Positions 10,313 to 21,724 of a DNA stretch of 64,000 bases are shown piece after piece. The notes beneath the pieces were generated by a model. It worked only from the letters and a program-made list of their open reading frames with translations. It searched no databases and was not told where the DNA came from. The position numbers were made by a program, and so were the translations under genes. This DNA comes from Actinobacillus porcinus (GTDB lineage: Bacteria; Pseudomonadota; Gammaproteobacteria; Enterobacterales; Pasteurellaceae): positions 141,083 through 205,082 of the forward strand of contig NZ_CABFKI010000003.1 of NCBI RefSeq assembly GCF_901764995.1, written 5' to 3'. Each line of letters opens with the position of its first letter. Position 1 is the stretch's first letter.

Positions 10313-10414
10313 CAAAAAAAACCACTCCGAAGAGTGGTAGGAAAGTAGTTTAGCTATTTATTTTATGATTATTTTATTTAGGAACTTTATGAATATCAAG
10401 TAATTACCTGACGT
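10313..10414 (-). ncRNA. fnrS: Candidate FNR-activated small RNA (FnrS-like)
   Basis: Stand-alone minus-strand transcription unit of about 100 nt between degP and ettA. It has a perfect FNR box TTGATTTACATCAA (10467-10480), a -10 TATTAT (10420-10425) placing the box about 60 bp upstream of the start, and a canonical terminator: CCACTC stem with a UUCG tetraloop (10322-10337) followed by eight T. The predicted 5' end contains CAGGTAAT, resembling the CAGGTGAAT start of E. coli FnrS. No reading frame. The degP terminator upstream isolates it from degP. Identity as FnrS is inference; that it is an anaerobically induced RNA is well supported by the sequence. Confidence 0.65.
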
Positions 10415-10466
10415 GGTGAATAATAGCGGAAAAGTTTCAGCAAGCAAAGAGTGAATTCATCTTTAG

Positions 10467-10480
10467 TTGATTTACATCAA
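10467..10480 (-). promoter_or_regulatory. FNR box
   Basis: TTGAT-N4-ATCAA with no mismatch to the FNR consensus. It is centred about 60 bp upstream of the inferred small-RNA start, a class I activation position. Confidence 0.75.
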
Positions 10481-10534
10481 AAAAATTTAGAAAAAAGTGA
10501 TTATAGGTTTATTTTTCCTTTGGTTGAGCAATAA

Positions 10535-10570
10535 AAAGCGTTGCTAGTCAGAGTTGAATAGCAACGCTTT
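10535..10570 (-). terminator. degP terminator
   Basis: Arms aaagcgttgcta and tagcaacgcttt (perfect 12 bp) just after the degP stop. Confidence 0.8.
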
Positions 10571-10590
10571 GTTTCGTTTTGAGACAGTGA

Positions 10591-11997
10591 TTATTGTACT
10601 AACAGATAAAAATTTGTATCGCCACGTAAAATGTTAATCGCAATTGCAGATGGTTTATCTTCCAAGATTTTACGTAAATCTTTCAGATTTTCCACTTTAT
10701 GGCGATTGATGCCAATAATAATATCTCCAGCTTTCAAGCCACGTTGCGCGGCTGGAGAATTTTTCTCAACTTTGTTGACTTTGACACCGTTGTCATCATT
10801 GGTTAATTCAGCCCCTTCTAGTGCCGGTAGCAATTGATCGACTGTGGTACTAGAAGAAAGTGTGGTTTTACCATCGTCTGATTGTAAAGTCACTTTCATA
10901 TTTTGAGTTTTACCATCACGTAACACAGTTAACTCTAAGGTTTTTCCGGCACCTGAGGTGGCAATTTTGGCGCGTAATTCAGCGAAACCTGAGATTTTTT
11001 GACCATTTAATGCAATGATGACATCGCCGGCTTTAAGTTTAGCTTTATCAGCTGCGGAATTCGGCATTACTTCGCTGACGAAAGCCCCTTGTTGCGCATC
11101 AACGTTGAATGCTTTCGCTAAATCAGCATTTAATTCGCCCCCTTTAATCCCTAATAAACCACGGCGAACTTCACCAAACTCAATAATCTGTTGAATTAAA
11201 TTATTTGCCATATTAGATGGGATAGCAAAGGCAATACCCGCATTACCGCCACTTGGTGAAATAATGGCGGTATTAATACCAATCAGTTCGCCATTTAAGT
11301 TAATCAATGGACCGCCGGAGTTACCACGGTTTACCGCGGCGTCTGTTTGGATATAGTTTTCATATTTACCACTGTCGGAACCTGTTGATCGACCAAGCGC
11401 AGAGACAATCCCTGAAGTTACTGTTTGACCTAAACCAAACGGATTACCGATTGCTACGGTAAAATCGCCTACGCGTAATTTATCGCTATCGGCAATTTTG
11501 ATTGCAGTTAGGTTTTTAGGATTTTCGATTTGAACTAACGCGACATCAGACTGTTCATCTTGACCGATAATTTTTCCTTTGAATTCGCGTCCATCATTTA
11601 ATTGAACCGTAATTTTATCGGCACCATCAATAACGTGATTGTTGGTGATCACATAGCCTTTTTCGGCATTAATGATTACTCCGGATCCCATTCCCTTAAA
11701 TTGACGTGGTGCAGATTGGCGACCACCAAAGAAATCATCACCAAAGAAACGGCGAAATTCTTCTGGAATTTGATCATCAAAAGTGTTGCGGCGAGATGTT
11801 GCTTCTTTACCTTCAACTGAAATGGAAACAACTGCAGGCAAGACGCGTTCAAGCATTGGGGCAAGGCTAGGTGTCCCAAAGGTATTCGCTTGAGTAATCA
11901 TTGCCGGAAGTTCTGCCATTGTTGTCATTGGTGCAGCAAGCACGCTTAAACCTAAAGCAATTGCACTTAGTGTGAATCTAGATTTTTTCATTTTCAT
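10591..11997 (-). CDS. degP: Periplasmic serine protease DegP/HtrA
   Basis: 468 residues from the chosen ATG. Periplasmic protease-chaperone that removes misfolded envelope proteins. A signal peptide (KKSRFTLSAIALGLSVLAAPMTTMA) is followed by a trypsin-like domain with the triad in VITNNHVID (His), QSDVALVQ (Asp) and GNSGGPLI (Ser), then two PDZ domains (around GGELNADLAKAF and the C-terminal GLKAGDIIIGINR). The frame is open further upstream, but the run aggaaaagg precedes MKMKKSR at 11997. zapG follows the E. coli yhcB-degQ type of neighbourhood. DegQ is the alternative name; function is the same class. Confidence 0.93.
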   Translation of the reverse strand: MKMKKSRFTLSAIALGLSVLAAPMTTMAELPAMITQANTFGTPSLAPMLERVLPAVVSISVEGKEATSRRNTFDDQIPEEFRRFFGDDFFGGRQSAPRQFKGMGSGVIINAEKGYVITNNHVIDGADKITVQLNDGREFKGKIIGQDEQSDVALVQIENPKNLTAIKIADSDKLRVGDFTVAIGNPFGLGQTVTSGIVSALGRSTGSDSGKYENYIQTDAAVNRGNSGGPLINLNGELIGINTAIISPSGGNAGIAFAIPSNMANNLIQQIIEFGEVRRGLLGIKGGELNADLAKAFNVDAQQGAFVSEVMPNSAADKAKLKAGDVIIALNGQKISGFAELRAKIATSGAGKTLELTVLRDGKTQNMKVTLQSDDGKTTLSSSTTVDQLLPALEGAELTNDDNGVKVNKVEKNSPAAQRGLKAGDIIIGINRHKVENLKDLRKILEDKPSAIAINILRGDTNFYLLVQ

Positions 11998-12138
11998 TGA
12001 TTTTCCTTTTCCTAAATAAAACAAACGAAAGATAGCTCATTTGACAAAGAAAATGGGGGATTGTTCATAAAAATCAAGATCTGATAAATTTATAAAAGTG
12101 CGGTTATCATTGAAGTGAGTTAATTTTTTGAAAAAGAG

Positions 12139-12158
12139 TGGGGAACTGATGTTCCCCA
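12139..12158 (-). terminator. zapG terminator
   Basis: tggggaac-tgat-gttcccca perfect 8-bp stem followed on the minus strand by a T-rich tract; directly after the zapG stop. Confidence 0.75.
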
Positions 12159-12162
12159 AAAA

Positions 12163-12573
12163 TTAGCGTTCTGCTTTAAATAAACCCGATGATCCTTCTT
12201 TATAATCACGAGGTTGTTGGTTTTGGTTTTCGTCTGTGGTCGCTGTTGATTTATCGGAATTGATAAAATTTTGCAAAAAGAGCGCTTTTTGTGATTCAGG
12301 CAATAACTCATCCGAAGATTTAGCTAAATGACGATAAAGTTTTTGGTAATCTTGCGCGAGCAATTTAAATAAGTCTGCGGTTTCGGCAAAATGTTTCTCT
12401 AAACGCTCAGTTTGTTGCGTCAATTCTGCTTTGGTTTGTTGTAATTCGTTTTCTGTTTTGGCTTGCTTTCTAATTGAGCCTTTAGTTAAGCGCAATACCA
12501 AATAGGTTAAAATCACTCCGGCGACAAAGCCAAACGCGATCATTTTCCACATTTCAGGGGTTAAGTTTTGCAT
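12163..12573 (-). CDS. zapG: Inner-membrane division/envelope factor ZapG (YhcB, DUF1043)
   Basis: 136 residues. One N-terminal membrane helix (about 11-29, IAFGFVAGVILTYLVLRL), then a charged coiled coil with repeated Q/E/K heptads and a disordered tail ending in SSGLFKAER. This layout and the position next to a DegP/DegQ-type gene match YhcB/ZapG, linked in E. coli to cell division and envelope synthesis. The terminator downstream and about 180 bp of spacing to ddc suggest a single-gene unit. The family is confident; mechanism is not visible in the sequence. Confidence 0.88.
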   Translation of the reverse strand: MQNLTPEMWKMIAFGFVAGVILTYLVLRLTKGSIRKQAKTENELQQTKAELTQQTERLEKHFAETADLFKLLAQDYQKLYRHLAKSSDELLPESQKALFLQNFINSDKSTATTDENQNQQPRDYKEGSSGLFKAER

Positions 12574-12706
12574 AAATTACTCCTTACATCTTGAGTTTTA
12601 ATGAAAATACAGAAATATCATACCGTTAAATACAACCAATGTCTTGTGGGATTTCTGTAAAATGTGTTGGGGATCACATTTTTTGGGTAAAATATCATAA
12701 AAAAAT

Positions 12707-12733
12707 GACCGCACTTTATTTCAAAGCGCGGTC
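12707..12733 (-). terminator. ddc terminator built from uptake signals
   Basis: gaccgcacttt and aaagcgcggtc (one mismatch) around a 5-base loop, followed on the minus strand by seven T. Confidence 0.75.
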
Positions 12734-12751
12734 AAATTTTAGGAGATTTTC

Positions 12752-14287
12752 TTAATCAATTGGTGGCACATAAGTCCCGTTTGCAATAGCATTTTTAATG
12801 CGTTCTGCTTCGCTTAACACTTGCGCCAATAACGCTTTGACGTTTTCGAGCGTTGCGATTGGGCTTAGCGTAGTCATTTTCAGCGATTGTTTATCCCCGA
12901 CTTTGGTCACACCAATGTTTGCTTCGCCACGGGCAAAGAGTTCATCTGCCACATTTTGGTTTAAGGCATCGATAAATTCAGCAGGGTAGCCGGCTGGTGC
13001 AACACGGAACAATACCGAAGCAAATTGTGCCGGAACCAGCATTTCCAAGCCTTCAGTTTCGTGAATGTATTGTTCCACTTGTTTGGTAAGGTAAACACCG
13101 TGGTCGATCATTGAAGCGTATAGCTCTTCGCCTAAGGCTTCTACCGTAAACCATAATTTCAACGCATCAAAACGGCGTGTCGTTTGAAGCGATTTCGCCA
13201 CTAAATTTGGTACACCGTGCGCTTCATCGTATTCTGAATTTAAGTAATCCGCTTTGTAATCAATGAAACGGTAATTTTGCGGATCTTTTAATAAGAATGC
13301 GCCGCAAGAAATCGTTTGGAAGAAATGTTTATGGAAATCCAACGTAATGGAGTCGGTTAATTCAATGCCGTCTAAAAGATGACGGAAATCTTTTGAAAGT
13401 AGTAATGCACCGCCCCAAGCCGCATCGACGTGTAACCAAACGCCGAATTTATTGGTAATAGCACGAATGGTTTTTAACGGATCGATTGCGCCGGCATCGG
13501 TTGTCCCTGCAGTCGCAACTACACAAGCCACCACTTTGCCTTCTAAATAAAGTTTGGCTAAAGTTGCTTCTAATGCGTGTGGATCCATTTGGGCATTTTC
13601 ATTGCAAGGCACGGTAATTACCGATTGGAAGCCCATTCCCATCATTGCCATATTTTTTTGCACAGAGAAGTGCGCATTTTCAGAGCAAATTACTTTTACT
13701 TTTTGCATTGCATCAGGTGGGATACCATCACGTTGTACCGACCATTCTGAACCGTCTGCATTTTTCCAATGTTTCGCAATGCAAGCATCACGTGCAAGTA
13801 GCACGCCCATTAGGTTTGATTGTGTACCGCCCGAAGTAAAGACCCCGGATGTGCCTTCGCCGTAGCCGGCTTTTTGACGCAACCAGTCAATCAAATGCTC
13901 TTCCATAATCGAACCGGCTGGGCTTTGATCCCACGAGTCCATTGATTGGTTAGTGGCATTGATTAACACTTCCGCAATTTGGCTCGCGACCATTGTCGGA
14001 CAATGTAAGTGTGCTAAAGAGTGGGGGTGATGAACTTTAAGACTTGGATTTAAGAAGATCTCAACTAAATGATCTAAGGATTTTTGTACACCTATGCCCT
14101 CTTTAGTCGGTTTAAAACCATCAACCAAGGCACGCATTTGTTTGATTGAACCACCGGTGTACATTTTTTCATTTTTCAGCCAAGAACTGACCGCTTGCAC
14201 GGCGTTTTGCATTGCGTTTTCGTAGTCTGCAATAGATTGTGGATCGTTACAGAACAGGGATTGTTTGTGTTTTGAAATATCTGACAT
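12752..14287 (-). CDS. ddc: L-2,4-diaminobutyrate decarboxylase
   Basis: 511 residues, group II PLP decarboxylase. It converts 2,4-diaminobutyrate to 1,3-diaminopropane. The PLP-lysine motif is in [19 protein letters not shown]; the preceding [13 protein letters not shown] holds the Asp that contacts the pyridine nitrogen, and [12 protein letters not shown] binds the phosphate. The gene lies downstream of dat, in the same order as I recall in H. influenzae, and the two enzymes form one pathway from aspartate semialdehyde to diaminopropane. A perfect 24-bp inverted repeat sits in the gap to dat and may tune read-through. Confidence 0.94.
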   Translation of the reverse strand: MSDISKHKQSLFCNDPQSIADYENAMQNAVQAVSSWLKNEKMYTGGSIKQMRALVDGFKPTKEGIGVQKSLDHLVEIFLNPSLKVHHPHSLAHLHCPTMVASQIAEVLINATNQSMDSWDQSPAGSIMEEHLIDWLRQKAGYGEGTSGVFTSGGTQSNLMGVLLARDACIAKHWKNADGSEWSVQRDGIPPDAMQKVKVICSENAHFSVQKNMAMMGMGFQSVITVPCNENAQMDPHALEATLAKLYLEGKVVACVVATAGTTDAGAIDPLKTIRAITNKFGVWLHVDAAWGGALLLSKDFRHLLDGIELTDSITLDFHKHFFQTISCGAFLLKDPQNYRFIDYKADYLNSEYDEAHGVPNLVAKSLQTTRRFDALKLWFTVEALGEELYASMIDHGVYLTKQVEQYIHETEGLEMLVPAQFASVLFRVAPAGYPAEFIDALNQNVADELFARGEANIGVTKVGDKQSLKMTTLSPIATLENVKALLAQVLSEAERIKNAIANGTYVPPID

Positions 14288-14305
14288 TGTTTTTCCAATT
14301 TATTT

Positions 14306-14373
14306 GTAGGGGCGAAATATTTTTCGCCCAAAACAATCACGGAATATCAGGGCGAAAAATATTTCGCCCCTAC
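14306..14373. repeat. Perfect 24-bp inverted repeat between dat and ddc
   Basis: Arms at 14306-14329 and 14350-14373 are exact complements with a 20-bp spacer. Each arm is itself nearly palindromic (ggcgaaa...tttcgcc), so either a cruciform or tandem hairpins can form. The arms carry the terminal GTAGGGGCG/CGCCCCTAC seen in dispersed bacterial repeats. Confidence 0.8.
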
Positions 14374-14429
14374 GTGATTAATATATTGAAATATAATAAA
14401 TTTCTATAAAATCAACCGCACTTTGATGA

Positions 14430-15794
14430 TTAACCACGCACCGCTTTTAATGCGTCTGCGACAGATTGCTTGAAGCGTTTAATGAACTCTTCGCATTCTG
14501 CTTGGTTGATATTTACTGCACAAAGTACACGAACCACGTTGCCGCCACGTCCGCCACGTTCTAACAATAACTTGTTGTTAAAGCAGGCTTTTTGGATTGC
14601 AACTGCTAATTCGCCATCTTGTGGATAAGCACCTGTTGCATCTGCCGGTTTGCGTTCGTCCACAATGTCGATACCCATCATTAAGCCTTTACCACGTACG
14701 TTACCGATACAAGGGAATTCTTTGCTTAATTCACGTAATGCAGTGGTTAAGTATGCGCCACGTTCTTCCGCATTTTTCGCAAGATTTTCTTCACGCATAA
14801 TTTTGAGTGAAGCGTAACCTGTTGCCATCGCTAATTGGTTACCACGGAATGTCCCTGTGTGTCCTGCCGGTTGCCACGCATCGAATTCTTTGCGAATAGC
14901 TAATACCGCTAACGGTAATGAACCGCCTACTGCTTTTGACATAACCACGATATCCGGTTGAATACCCGCATGTTCAAAGGCAAACATCTTACCGCTACGG
15001 CAGAAGCCTGCTTGAACTTCATCAACAATCATTAAAATACCGTGTTTTTGGGTCACTTCACGCACTTTTTGTAAGAATGAAATCGGTGCCGGAACAACAC
15101 CACCTTCACCTTGGATTGCTTCTAAGATAACCGCAGCCGGTTTTACTACGCCGCTTTCGACATCTTCAATGAAGTTTTCAAAATAGCGTTCAACAGCTTT
15201 CGCACCCACTTCGCCACCAATGCCAAACGGGCAACGGTATTCGTGCGGATATGGCATAAATTGTACTCCCGGCATTAAGCCTTGTACCGGATTTTTCGCA
15301 CCTAAGTTACCTGTTAAAGATAACGCACCGTGGGTCATTCCGTGGAAACCGCCGGAGAAAGCGATCACATTGCCACGTCCGGTATAGGTTTTAGCTAATT
15401 TGATTGCCGCTTCGTTAGCATCTGCACCTGAAGGGCCGGTAAATTGAAGAATGTATTGATCTTTAGGGAAGAATGATAAAAGTTCTTCGGTAAAAGCGTC
15501 TTTTAATGGCGTGGTTAAATCTAGAGTATGTAACGGTAAGCCACTATCTAAAACGTCTTGGATTGATTGCATTAACACTGGGTGGTTATGACCTAATGCT
15601 AATGTTCCTGCACCCGCCAAAAAGTCGAGATATTCATTTCCTTCTACGTCTGTTACCCAACAACCTTGCGCTTTTGCATAAGCAAAAGGAAGTTTGCGCG
15701 GATAACTACGCACGTTAGATTCCATTGCATCTTGACGATCTAAGAAATGTTTATTTGAGGCGAGAATTGCTTTTACAGGAGTGTTAATTGTCAT
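14430..15794 (-). CDS. dat: Diaminobutyrate--2-oxoglutarate aminotransferase
   Basis: 454 residues, class III PLP aminotransferase. It moves an amino group from glutamate to aspartate semialdehyde, giving L-2,4-diaminobutyrate. Motifs: [18 protein letters not shown] (cofactor phosphate), [17 protein letters not shown] (Asp on the PLP nitrogen) and [15 protein letters not shown] (Schiff-base Lys). Ribosome site GAAGG lies at about 15802-15806. First gene of dat-ddc. Upstream is a structured leader, 15825-15908, suggesting control at the RNA level. Ornithine aminotransferase is the nearest alternative family, but length and partner gene favour Dat. Confidence 0.95.
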   Translation of the reverse strand: MTINTPVKAILASNKHFLDRQDAMESNVRSYPRKLPFAYAKAQGCWVTDVEGNEYLDFLAGAGTLALGHNHPVLMQSIQDVLDSGLPLHTLDLTTPLKDAFTEELLSFFPKDQYILQFTGPSGADANEAAIKLAKTYTGRGNVIAFSGGFHGMTHGALSLTGNLGAKNPVQGLMPGVQFMPYPHEYRCPFGIGGEVGAKAVERYFENFIEDVESGVVKPAAVILEAIQGEGGVVPAPISFLQKVREVTQKHGILMIVDEVQAGFCRSGKMFAFEHAGIQPDIVVMSKAVGGSLPLAVLAIRKEFDAWQPAGHTGTFRGNQLAMATGYASLKIMREENLAKNAEERGAYLTTALRELSKEFPCIGNVRGKGLMMGIDIVDERKPADATGAYPQDGELAVAIQKACFNNKLLLERGGRGGNVVRVLCAVNINQAECEEFIKRFKQSVADALKAVRG

Positions 15795-15824
15795 TTTAAA
15801 AAACCTTCTAAATGAGGTGAAAAA

Positions 15825-15908
15825 AATAAGTCGGGTGCCTTGCGGGAAGCCTAAGCTTTCTTATCCTGAGAGATAAGATGCCATGGGGCATTTGACTCGC
15901 TACTTATT
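15825..15908 (-). promoter_or_regulatory. Structured leader RNA of dat-ddc (DABA-DC-AT-like candidate)
   Basis: In the dat 5' leader, a 7-bp closing stem (aataagt at 15825-15831 with acttatt at 15902-15908) encloses at least two perfect hairpins: CTTATC-6 nt-GATAAG (15860-15877) and ATGCC-ATGG-GGCAT (15878-15891), plus a weaker one near 15836-15850. Immediately 5' of it on the RNA is a hairpin with T-run (AAAAAAGC...GCTTTTTTT, 15908-15931). I recall a published conserved RNA named DABA-DC-AT upstream of these same two genes; assignment to it is by gene context and multi-stem architecture, not by alignment. Not a match to glycine, lysine or TPP riboswitch cores. Confidence 0.55.
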
Positions 15909-15999
15909 AAAAAAAGCGTTTCAGCTTTTTTATCTTTCCCCAGCAGGCGCTGGTTGAGATAGACACATCAAAGTGCGGTTAAAATGACCGCGCTTTTGA

Positions 16000-16723
<724 letters not shown>

Positions 16724-16738
16724 TCACGGAGCAGAAAA

Positions 16739-17134
16739 ATGACAGCAGCAAATCAAAACTACGGCACAGGTCGCCGCAAAAGCTCTTCAGCTCGTGTATT
16801 TATCAAACCGGGCAGTGGTAACATCACAATCAACCAACGTTCTTTAGACGTTTACTTCGGCCGTGAAACTTCACGTATGATCGTGCGTCAACCATTAGAA
16901 TTAGTTGAGTTAACAGATAAATTAGACCTTTATATCACAGTGAAAGGTGGTGGTATTTCTGGTCAAGCCGGTGCTATCCGTCACGGTATTACACGTGCGT
17001 TAATCGAATATGATGAGTCATTACGTCCAGCATTACGTGCAGCAGGCTTCGTAACTCGCGATGCTCGCCGCGTTGAACGTAAAAAAGTGGGTTTACACAA
17101 AGCACGTCGTCGCCCACAATACTCAAAACGTTAA
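16739..17134 (+). CDS. rpsI: 30S ribosomal protein S9
   Basis: 131 residues. Small-subunit protein whose C-terminal tail (QYSKR) reaches the P-site tRNA. Motifs [18 protein letters not shown] and [19 protein letters not shown] are typical. Second gene of rplM-rpsI; an intrinsic terminator follows at 17161. Confidence 0.97.
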   Translation: MTAANQNYGTGRRKSSSARVFIKPGSGNITINQRSLDVYFGRETSRMIVRQPLELVELTDKLDLYITVKGGGISGQAGAIRHGITRALIEYDESLRPALRAAGFVTRDARRVERKKVGLHKARRRPQYSKR

Positions 17135-17160
17135 TTTTATATTTTCGTTTATATTCAAGA

Positions 17161-17192
17161 AATTGCAGTCCATTGGGCTGCAATTTTTTTTA
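17161..17192 (+). terminator. rplM-rpsI terminator
   Basis: aattgcagtcc / gggctgcaatt stem of 11 bp with an ATT loop and eight T. Confidence 0.88.
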
Positions 17193-17349
17193 TATTTTTT
17201 GTTTAAGAAATTGAATAATCCATCCTAAGGGGTTGAAAGTACCTATGTGATTTGTGGTAAAATAAGCACGTTTTTTAACTCGAAATTTTAGATATTAAAC
17301 AGCAGGGTTGTAAAGCTGTTAATTGCATTTTACATCAGCGGAGGAATAG

Positions 17350-17988
17350 ATGACCAGTGCGGCAAATAAACGTTCAATAATGACCCTTTTTTCTAATAAA
17401 TCAGATATTTATTGCCATCAAGTGAAAATTGTTTTAGCGGAAAAAGGCGTTGCTTACGAAACGGAAAATGTCGATCCCAATGCTGTGCCTGAAGAATTAA
17501 TGGAATTAAACCCTTATGGTACGCTTCCGACTTTGGTGGATCGCGACTTAGTGCTATTTACTTCACGTATCATTATGGAATATCTTGATGAACGCTTTCC
17601 ACACCCCCCTTTAATGCCGGTTTATCCTGTGGCGCGCGGTAAAAGCCGTTTGTTAATGTTACGCATCGAGCAAGACTGGTATCCAACTTTAGCGAAAGCA
17701 GAAAATGGCTCGGAAGTCGAACGTGCAGAAGCCTTGAAGCAATTGAAAGAAGAATTACTTGCGGTTGCTCCAATTTTTAATCAATATCCTTACTTTATGA
17801 GTGAAGAATTTGGTCTGGTGGATTGTTATATCGCACCATTATTGTGGCGTTTAAAAGAACTTGGCGTAACTTTTACTGGTGCAGGCAGCAAAGCCATTAA
17901 TGGCTATATGGATCGTGTTTTTGGACGTGATTCATTTATGCAATCTATTGGTAGTGCAGCACCAAAAAATTTAATGGATGATAAATAA
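17350..17988 (+). CDS. sspA: Stringent starvation protein A
   Basis: 212 residues with a glutathione-S-transferase fold (N-terminal thioredoxin-like part with SNKSDIYCHQVKIVLAEKGV, C-terminal helical part). SspA binds RNA polymerase and supports acid and starvation responses. A GGAGGA ribosome site at 17340-17345 fixes the ATG. The stop overlaps the sspB start by one base (TAATG). A second ATG 13 codons in is possible but less well placed. Lies downstream of rpsI as in many gamma-proteobacteria. Confidence 0.95.
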   Translation: MTSAANKRSIMTLFSNKSDIYCHQVKIVLAEKGVAYETENVDPNAVPEELMELNPYGTLPTLVDRDLVLFTSRIIMEYLDERFPHPPLMPVYPVARGKSRLLMLRIEQDWYPTLAKAENGSEVERAEALKQLKEELLAVAPIFNQYPYFMSEEFGLVDCYIAPLLWRLKELGVTFTGAGSKAINGYMDRVFGRDSFMQSIGSAAPKNLMDDK

Positions 17989-18446
17989 TGGAATATAAAT
18001 CTACCCCTAAACGTCCGTATTTATTGCGAGCCTATTATGATTGGCTATTGGATAATAACTTTACCCCTTATTTAGTTGTAGATGCGACTTATTATGGTGT
18101 GGATGTCCCGCAAGAATATGTTAAAGATGGGCAAATTGTCTTGAATTTATCGCCTGGTGCGGTAGGGAATTTAGCGCTTGGTAATGAGACCGTTGAGTTT
18201 AGCGCGCGCTTTCAAGGTATTCCTCGCGCATTGTACATTCCTATGGGCGCGATTCTTGCCATTTATGCACGTGAAAATGGCGATGGTGTGATGTTTGAAC
18301 CTGAGGCGATTTATGATGAGCTAGATAAATCACAAACAGGTCCGGTTAAAAGTGCGGTGGAAAAAACACAGGAAAAACCAAAGGCGGAACCGAAAAAAAC
18401 AACGGCATCGTCAAAAACAACATCCCACTTGCGTATTATTAAGTAG
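17988..18446 (+). CDS. sspB: ClpXP adaptor SspB
   Basis: 152 residues. Delivers ssrA-tagged proteins to ClpXP. The folded domain (about 1-110; RPYLLRAYYDWLLDNNFTP, VNLSPGAVGNLALGN type) is followed by a charged flexible linker rich in K, E and P, and a C-terminal ClpX-binding tail HLRIIK. Translationally coupled to sspA. Terminator hairpin at 18481-18512. Confidence 0.95.
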   Translation: MEYKSTPKRPYLLRAYYDWLLDNNFTPYLVVDATYYGVDVPQEYVKDGQIVLNLSPGAVGNLALGNETVEFSARFQGIPRALYIPMGAILAIYARENGDGVMFEPEAIYDELDKSQTGPVKSAVEKTQEKPKAEPKKTTASSKTTSHLRIIK

Positions 18447-18480
18447 ATATGTTTATTAAAAAAATAAACAGAACCTATGG

Positions 18481-18512
18481 AAACGCCACGAAAATTTCGT
18501 GGTGTTTTTGTT
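18481..18512 (+). terminator. sspAB terminator
   Basis: aaacgccacgaa / ttcgtggtgttt stem followed by T5. Confidence 0.85.
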
Positions 18513-18630
18513 TACTTTGTAGAGAATTGAGCAACTAAGTCACAAGGAAAGCCAAAGATAACAGCTGATAGAATGTTTTTTTTGTGCTAGAATTCGGCTC
18601 AATTTATCCCCATGTTTAAAAGGAAATAAT

Positions 18631-19104
18631 ATGAACGTTTTAGAAGGTCAATTAAGCGCACCAAATGCAAAAATCGCCGTGGTAGTCGCTCGTTTTAACC
18701 ATTTTATTAATGATAGCCTAGTTGATGGGGCTGTTGACGCATTAAAACGCGTAGGACAAGTTAAAGAAGAAAATATTACTTTAGTGAAAGTACCGGGTGC
18801 GTATGAATTACCTTTAGCGGTTCGCCGTTTGGCGGATACGAAAAAATTTGATGCGATTGTGGCATTAGGTACGGTTATTCGTGGTGGTACAGCGCATTTT
18901 GAATATGTCGCAGGTGAAGCGAGTAGTGGTTTAGGTCATGTAGCACTTAATTCGGATATTCCCGTAGCGTTTGGTGTATTAACTACTGAAAATATTGAGC
19001 AAGCTATTGAGCGAGCCGGAACGAAAGCAGGTAATAAAGGCGCAGAAGCCGCATTAGTTGCTCTTGAGATGGTAAACCTTTTAGATCAAATCAACGCGGC
19101 GTAA
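18631..19104 (+). CDS. ribH: 6,7-dimethyl-8-ribityllumazine synthase
   Basis: 157 residues. Penultimate step of riboflavin synthesis, forming the icosahedral or pentameric lumazine synthase. Motifs [58 protein letters not shown] and [12 protein letters not shown] are all intact. AAAGGAAA at 18617-18624 is a good ribosome site. nusB starts on the last base of the stop codon. Confidence 0.96.
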   Translation: MNVLEGQLSAPNAKIAVVVARFNHFINDSLVDGAVDALKRVGQVKEENITLVKVPGAYELPLAVRRLADTKKFDAIVALGTVIRGGTAHFEYVAGEASSGLGHVALNSDIPVAFGVLTTENIEQAIERAGTKAGNKGAEAALVALEMVNLLDQINAA

Positions 19105-19532
19105 TGAATATGGCAGAGAAAAAAGTAAGCCCACGCCGCCGCGCGCGTGAATGTGCAATTCAAGCATTATATTCTTGGTATGTATCACAAAATGATGCGG
19201 CTGAAGTTGAGTTATCCTTTGTGACAGAACAAGATTTAAAAGGTGTTGATGTTCCTTATTTTCGTAAATTATTCCGTGGTGCTGTGGCAAATTTAGATAG
19301 TGTTGATGCTACCATGGCGGAATTTTTAGACCGCGCGTCAGAAGAACTAACGCCAATTGAAAAAGCGATTTTGCGTTTAGCCGTTTATGAACTCAAATTT
19401 GAGTTAGATGTACCTTATAAAGTGGTTATCAACGAAGCGATTGAATTGGCGAAGACCTTTGGGGCGGAAGATAGCCATAAATATATTAATGGCGTATTAG
19501 ATAAAGTCGCGCCTGCGTTGGGTCGCAAGTAA
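19104..19532 (+). CDS. nusB: Transcription antitermination factor NusB
   Basis: 142 residues. Binds boxA with NusE (S10) for rRNA antitermination. Conserved start region [16 protein letters not shown] and C-terminal [28 protein letters not shown] second ATG lies two codons downstream. Overlaps ribH by one base. pgpA follows after 63 bp; thiL, which I recall between nusB and pgpA in H. influenzae and E. coli, is not here. Confidence 0.96.
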   Translation: MNMAEKKVSPRRRARECAIQALYSWYVSQNDAAEVELSFVTEQDLKGVDVPYFRKLFRGAVANLDSVDATMAEFLDRASEELTPIEKAILRLAVYELKFELDVPYKVVINEAIELAKTFGAEDSHKYINGVLDKVAPALGRK

Positions 19533-19595
19533 TATCTTATAAAGTGGGCAGGAATGTCCACTTTTTCTATTTCAATATTGATGTTTTAACATTCC

Positions 19596-20077
19596 ATGAC
19601 AGAAAATCCGTTATCACGTATCCGTTTAAAAAATCCGGTCCATTTTTTAGCCGTTGGATTAGGCTCAGGGCTGATTCGTCCTGCACCCGGCACTTGGGGA
19701 AGCTTGGCGGGTTTAATCATTGGTATGCTGTTATTGCCGATAATGGGCAATATTTCTTTCGCTATTTTGACCGCACTTTCTTTTGCTTTAGGCTGTTATT
19801 TATGCCAAAAAACGGCCGATGATATGGGCGTTCATGATCATGGTTCAATTGTTTGGGACGAATTTGTTGGAGTATGGATTTGTTTATTATTTGTCCCCGA
19901 AATTAATTGGTATTGGAGCTTCATTGCCTTTGTGGTTTTCCGTTTTTTCGATATCCTCAAACCTTATCCCATTAAAATTTTTGATGAAAAATTAGAAAAT
20001 GGATTTGGCATTATGATTGATGATGTTTTAGCCGCTATCTATGGAGCGATTGTTATTGTTGGATTAGACGTATTATT

Positions 20078-20081
<4 letters not shown>
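19596..20081 (+). CDS. pgpA: Phosphatidylglycerophosphatase A
   Basis: 161 residues, integral membrane lipid phosphatase making phosphatidylglycerol. Signature pieces: GLGSGLIRPAPGTWGSLAG near the N-terminus, HDHGSIVWDEFVGVW with the acidic catalytic cluster, and FFDILKPYPIKIFDEK. Four membrane segments are apparent. Overlaps the next gene by 4 bp (ATGA), so the two are coupled. Confidence 0.95.
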
Positions 20082-21537
<1,456 letters not shown>

Positions 21538-21675
21538 CAAAGTGCAGTTTTTTTTAGATAAGATTTGATAGCAAACGTTTTACTTTGAATTTATATTTAT
21601 TACCCCTTATAGGGTATGATAGAGTTCAAGTGGAAATAATGATAGCTGTCCTAGCAAACTTATCTTATTTTGGCA

Positions 21676-21705
21676 GGGAGTATCATTTTGATATTCCCTT
21701 TTTTT
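21676..21705 (+). terminator. Terminator or attenuator before the DASS transporter
   Basis: gggagtatc / gatattccc stem, 5-nt loop, seven T. It lies only 20 bp before the next start codon, so besides ending the dapB message it could act as an attenuator for that gene. Sequence between 21590 and 21675 contains a short palindrome (accccttatagggt) but no gene. Confidence 0.7.
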
Positions 21706-21724
21706 ATTTTGTCGGAGAAAAAAG

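Noticed and set aside
15825..15960. Glycine, TPP or lysine riboswitch in the dat leader
   Set aside because: UCUCUCAGG followed by A-rich sequence resembles the 3' part of the glycine aptamer, but the required central core motif is absent; TPP and lysine cores do not fit on either strand.
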